Source: Selenomonas sputigena ATCC 35185 (lineage in GTDB: Bacteria > Bacillota > Negativicutes > Selenomonadales > Selenomonadaceae). Taken from it: 64,000 bases of DNA. Made by a program: the position numbers and the translations under genes. Of the stretch, positions 61,913 to 64,000 are shown in pieces. The notes under the pieces were generated by a model. That model did no database searches. It worked only from the letters and a program-made list of their open reading frames with translations, and was not told the DNA's origin. The DNA is taken from positions 1,667,501-1,731,500 of the forward strand of contig NC_015437.1 of NCBI RefSeq assembly GCF_000208405.1, given 5' to 3'. Numbering within the stretch: position 1 is the first letter of the stretch; every line of letters starts with the position of its first letter.

Positions 61913-63151
61913 TCACTTCAGTGCGGCCTCGAAAGTGATCGCACCATCCTTGTAACGAACCGCGAGCTTTCCCTTGAGATAGCTGACGATTTCAGCAGCG
62001 ATCGTCAGACCGATGCCGTAGCCGGCCTTCTCGCTGTTATGTGACGCATCCTCGCGGTAGAAACGCTCGAAGAAGCGCGAATAGTCTATACCTTCGCCCG
62101 CCGCATAGGGATTCGTCACGGAAAAGACCATACCGCGCCCGCGCCTGCCGCTCGCGAGAGCAATCTGCACGTCGCCGCCGTCATCCGCATATTTGACGGC
62201 ATTGTCGACGAGAACGTTCATCAGCGTGTAAATGATGCGCTGATCGGCGAGCACATGAACGCCGTCTTCGATTTCTGTCACGATCCGCTTGCCCTGCTCC
62301 TTCGCGGGAAGTTCAAAGGAGGCGGCAACCTCACGCGCCGTCTCCGCGCAGTTGACGTCGATCGGGTGGAAATGCTCTGAGACGCGCTCTTCGAGCTTCG
62401 CAAGCGCGACCATGTCGTTGACAAGACCCGAGAGCCGCTTTACCTGCTTCAAGATCGTCTCCGTCCACTGGTTTTTGCCCATCGTGATCTCAAGCACTTC
62501 CGTGTTTGCCGAAATGATGGCGATTGGCGTCTTCAGCTCGTGACTCGCGTTCGTGACGAATTGGCGCTGGCTCTTCAAGTTGCGCACGAAGGGCGCGACG
62601 AGGCAGCGCGAGAAGCACGCGACGAGCGCGATGTAGAGCAGCACGCAGAAGAGGCCGACGAGGACGGAAAAGCGCACGCCGTTCCAAACCATCTGCATCT
62701 CGCGCGTACAGTCCATGACGACGACGAAGGAGCCGCCCCCCTCAAGCTTCGTGACGAGATAGGCGTAGTAGGCGCCATCGGCTTCGTAGTTGCCGCGCAG
62801 GCTGACGCCATGAGCGAGACGCGTCGCCAATGCCTCGGCTTCCTCGTCGGTGACGGCGGCGATGTGGCTCGCATCCGCCGCAAGGAGTGCACCATCCTCA
62901 CTGAATTTCGCCCAGTAGTAGCGCGTCTGAAAGGCAAACTCCGGCGTATAGTCGAAGCCCTCGTCGACAATGCGCTTTTCGGGCAGCTTGCCGTCGTGGC
63001 GCGTGATGTAGGAGAGCACCGCCTCGATGCGGCTTCCCTCGTCGTAGAAACTCGCGAGGTTCAAGGCGGCGAGCACGACGAAGACGATGAGGACGACGGC
63101 AGCCGTGCCTAGGACGATGAACTTGCGCCGCAGCCGCGATACCATTTCCAT
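61913..63151 (-). CDS. Sensor histidine kinase
   Basis: The 412-aa protein has two helices (about 10-32 and 165-190) around a periplasmic sensor, the phospho-acceptor NASHELKTPIA, and an ATPase domain with DNAVKYADDGG and GYGIGLTIA. There is no HAMP domain of clear form. GAGGTG precedes the ATG, which follows the regulator's stop directly. It pairs with the OmpR-type regulator upstream. Confidence 0.92.
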   Translation of the reverse strand: MEMVSRLRRKFIVLGTAAVVLIVFVVLAALNLASFYDEGSRIEAVLSYITRHDGKLPEKRIVDEGFDYTPEFAFQTRYYWAKFSEDGALLAADASHIAAVTDEEAEALATRLAHGVSLRGNYEADGAYYAYLVTKLEGGGSFVVVMDCTREMQMVWNGVRFSVLVGLFCVLLYIALVACFSRCLVAPFVRNLKSQRQFVTNASHELKTPIAIISANTEVLEITMGKNQWTETILKQVKRLSGLVNDMVALAKLEERVSEHFHPIDVNCAETAREVAASFELPAKEQGKRIVTEIEDGVHVLADQRIIYTLMNVLVDNAVKYADDGGDVQIALASGRRGRGMVFSVTNPYAAGEGIDYSRFFERFYREDASHNSEKAGYGIGLTIAAEIVSYLKGKLAVRYKDGAITFEAALK

Positions 63152-63820
63152 CTAGCCCACCTCGCAGATCGTGTAGCTTCCCCCCTGCTCACCGCGAATC
63201 GCAACGTCGCCATGAATCGCTTTGAGTTTCTGTCGCAAGTAGGAGATGTAGACCCAGACGATGTCCGCGCCCTCTTCCGCTCCCTGCCACACGCGCTCGT
63301 AAATCTCCGACGTCGTGACGCACTTTCCCGCATTCATCATCAAGAGCTGCATGAGCTGCGTCTCCTTGCTCGCAAGGCGCACGGCGCTCTTCGCCGCCAG
63401 TTCCTGCTTTCCGACGTCGAGCGTGACCGAGCCGAGCGACAGTTCGGCGGGCGCATAGACTTCAGCGCGGCGCGTCAAGGAACGCAGGCGTGCGAGCAGC
63501 TCCCCCATCGCGAAAGGCTTGGGCAGGTAGTCGTCCGCCCCCGCGTCAAGCCCTTCGATGCGATCGCCGACTTCCGCCTTCGCCGTCAGCAGCAGGACAG
63601 GCGTCGTATCGCCCGCCGCACGCAGCTCTTTCAAGGCCGTCACGCCGTCCATCACGGGCATCATCACATCGAAGACCATGCAGGCGTAAGTGCCTTTGTG
63701 CGCGAGCGCCAGAGCCGCCCTGCCGTCGCGAACAGCGTCGACCTCGTAGCCCGAATGCTCCAGAACTGCGACGAGCGCCGCCGCCATATCCTTTTCATCT
63801 TCCGCCAGCAGGAGCTTCAT
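63152..63820 (-). CDS. OmpR-family response regulator
   Basis: The 222-aa protein has a receiver (D51 in FDVMMPVMDG, K101 in YLPKPF) and a winged-helix output domain (about 125-220, TSEIYERVW ... VYISYLRQKLKAI). Its ATG overlaps the stop of the upstream alarmone synthetase gene (ATGA). Targets are unknown. Confidence 0.93.
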   Translation of the reverse strand: MKLLLAEDEKDMAAALVAVLEHSGYEVDAVRDGRAALALAHKGTYACMVFDVMMPVMDGVTALKELRAAGDTTPVLLLTAKAEVGDRIEGLDAGADDYLPKPFAMGELLARLRSLTRRAEVYAPAELSLGSVTLDVGKQELAAKSAVRLASKETQLMQLLMMNAGKCVTTSEIYERVWQGAEEGADIVWVYISYLRQKLKAIHGDVAIRGEQGGSYTICEVG

Positions 63821-64000
63821 GCCATCACCTCGCCCATCACATCAGTCTCTCGAATCAAGTTGCGGATCGTCTGCATCGAAAGGTCGCACGAGGCAAGCTC
63901 ATCGGCGCAGCGTTTGAGCTCCGCCGCCAACAGTTTGCGATTCTTGACCGTGTGCTTGTACATCATCTCGTGCTCCAAACTCGCCCAGGAATCCATGGCG
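63817..64000 (-). CDS. Small alarmone synthetase, 3' end only
   Basis: The last 61 or so codons of a gene that continues beyond the window, including MDSWASLEHEMMYKHTVKN, as in RelQ/YjbM-type (p)ppGpp synthetases, and ending RETDVMGEVMA. The catalytic region is outside the window. The stop overlaps the response-regulator ATG, so stress-alarmone synthesis and this two-component system are cotranscribed. Confidence 0.72.
   Translation of the reverse strand, partial: AMDSWASLEHEMMYKHTVKNRKLLAAELKRCADELASCDLSMQTIRNLIRETDVMGEVMA

Overview
The window reads as chromosomal DNA of an anaerobic diderm Firmicute of the Negativicutes, most likely Selenomonas or a close oral relative. This is inferred from gene content, not from a database match. 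Coding sequence is G+C-rich and Firmicute-type ribosome binding sites are everywhere. Outer-membrane traits sit beside typical Firmicute genes: a TolC-type channel with a MacA/MacB-like pump, and arabinose-5-phosphate isomerase for Kdo/LPS. Energy genes fit a fermenter: an NADH-linked trimeric [FeFe] hydrogenase, succinyl-CoA synthetase and CstA.

Layout. 0-6.5 kb: tRNA-Glu and tRNA-Asn, rpiB, rpsT, a glutaredoxin-like protein, a ydjI/ydjG/ydjH-like trio (SPFH, zinc ribbon, TPM) without pspA, and a metallophosphoesterase. 6.6-13.4 kb: hydrogenase subunits E-like, F-like and HydA, then a tandem pair of ThrE-type exporters. 13.4-18.2 kb: small envelope proteins and a divergent AgrC/AgrA-like LytTR two-component pair; two nearly identical operator-like direct repeats stand before the neighbouring lipoprotein gene and a small secreted-protein gene. 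18.3-23.3 kb: sucCD, kdsD, cstA.

23.4-36.1 kb is the accessory region. It has a transposase remnant and a nine-gene operon, all on the minus strand: HTH regulator, exported protein, P-loop GTPase, small coiled-coil protein, dynamin-like GTPase, radical SAM/SPASM enzyme, B12-type radical SAM enzyme, second dynamin-like GTPase, second exported protein. Beside it lie a membrane Ser/Thr kinase with altered catalytic residues, an Rpn-type PD-(D/E)XK protein and a second HTH protein. The operon is more A+T-rich than its surroundings and is bracketed by two paralogous exported proteins. It is the best candidate here for an undescribed system.

36.2-50.9 kb: a chemoreceptor behind a possible leader peptide, the tripartite efflux operon, recQ, an MFS transporter, a DUF3298 protein, a uracil permease, an NSS sodium symporter and a gamma-carbonic anhydrase. 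51-53 kb: a second Rpn-type gene with a 12-bp coding repeat and a broken galE. 53-57 kb: the housekeeping operon phoH-ybeY-era-DUF502-recO, perhaps started from a leaderless promoter. 57-64 kb: bioB, a MITE-like repeat, a GltD-like oxidoreductase, a YitT protein, a GT2 glycosyltransferase, an OmpR-type two-component pair, and the 3' end of a small alarmone synthetase gene running off the window.
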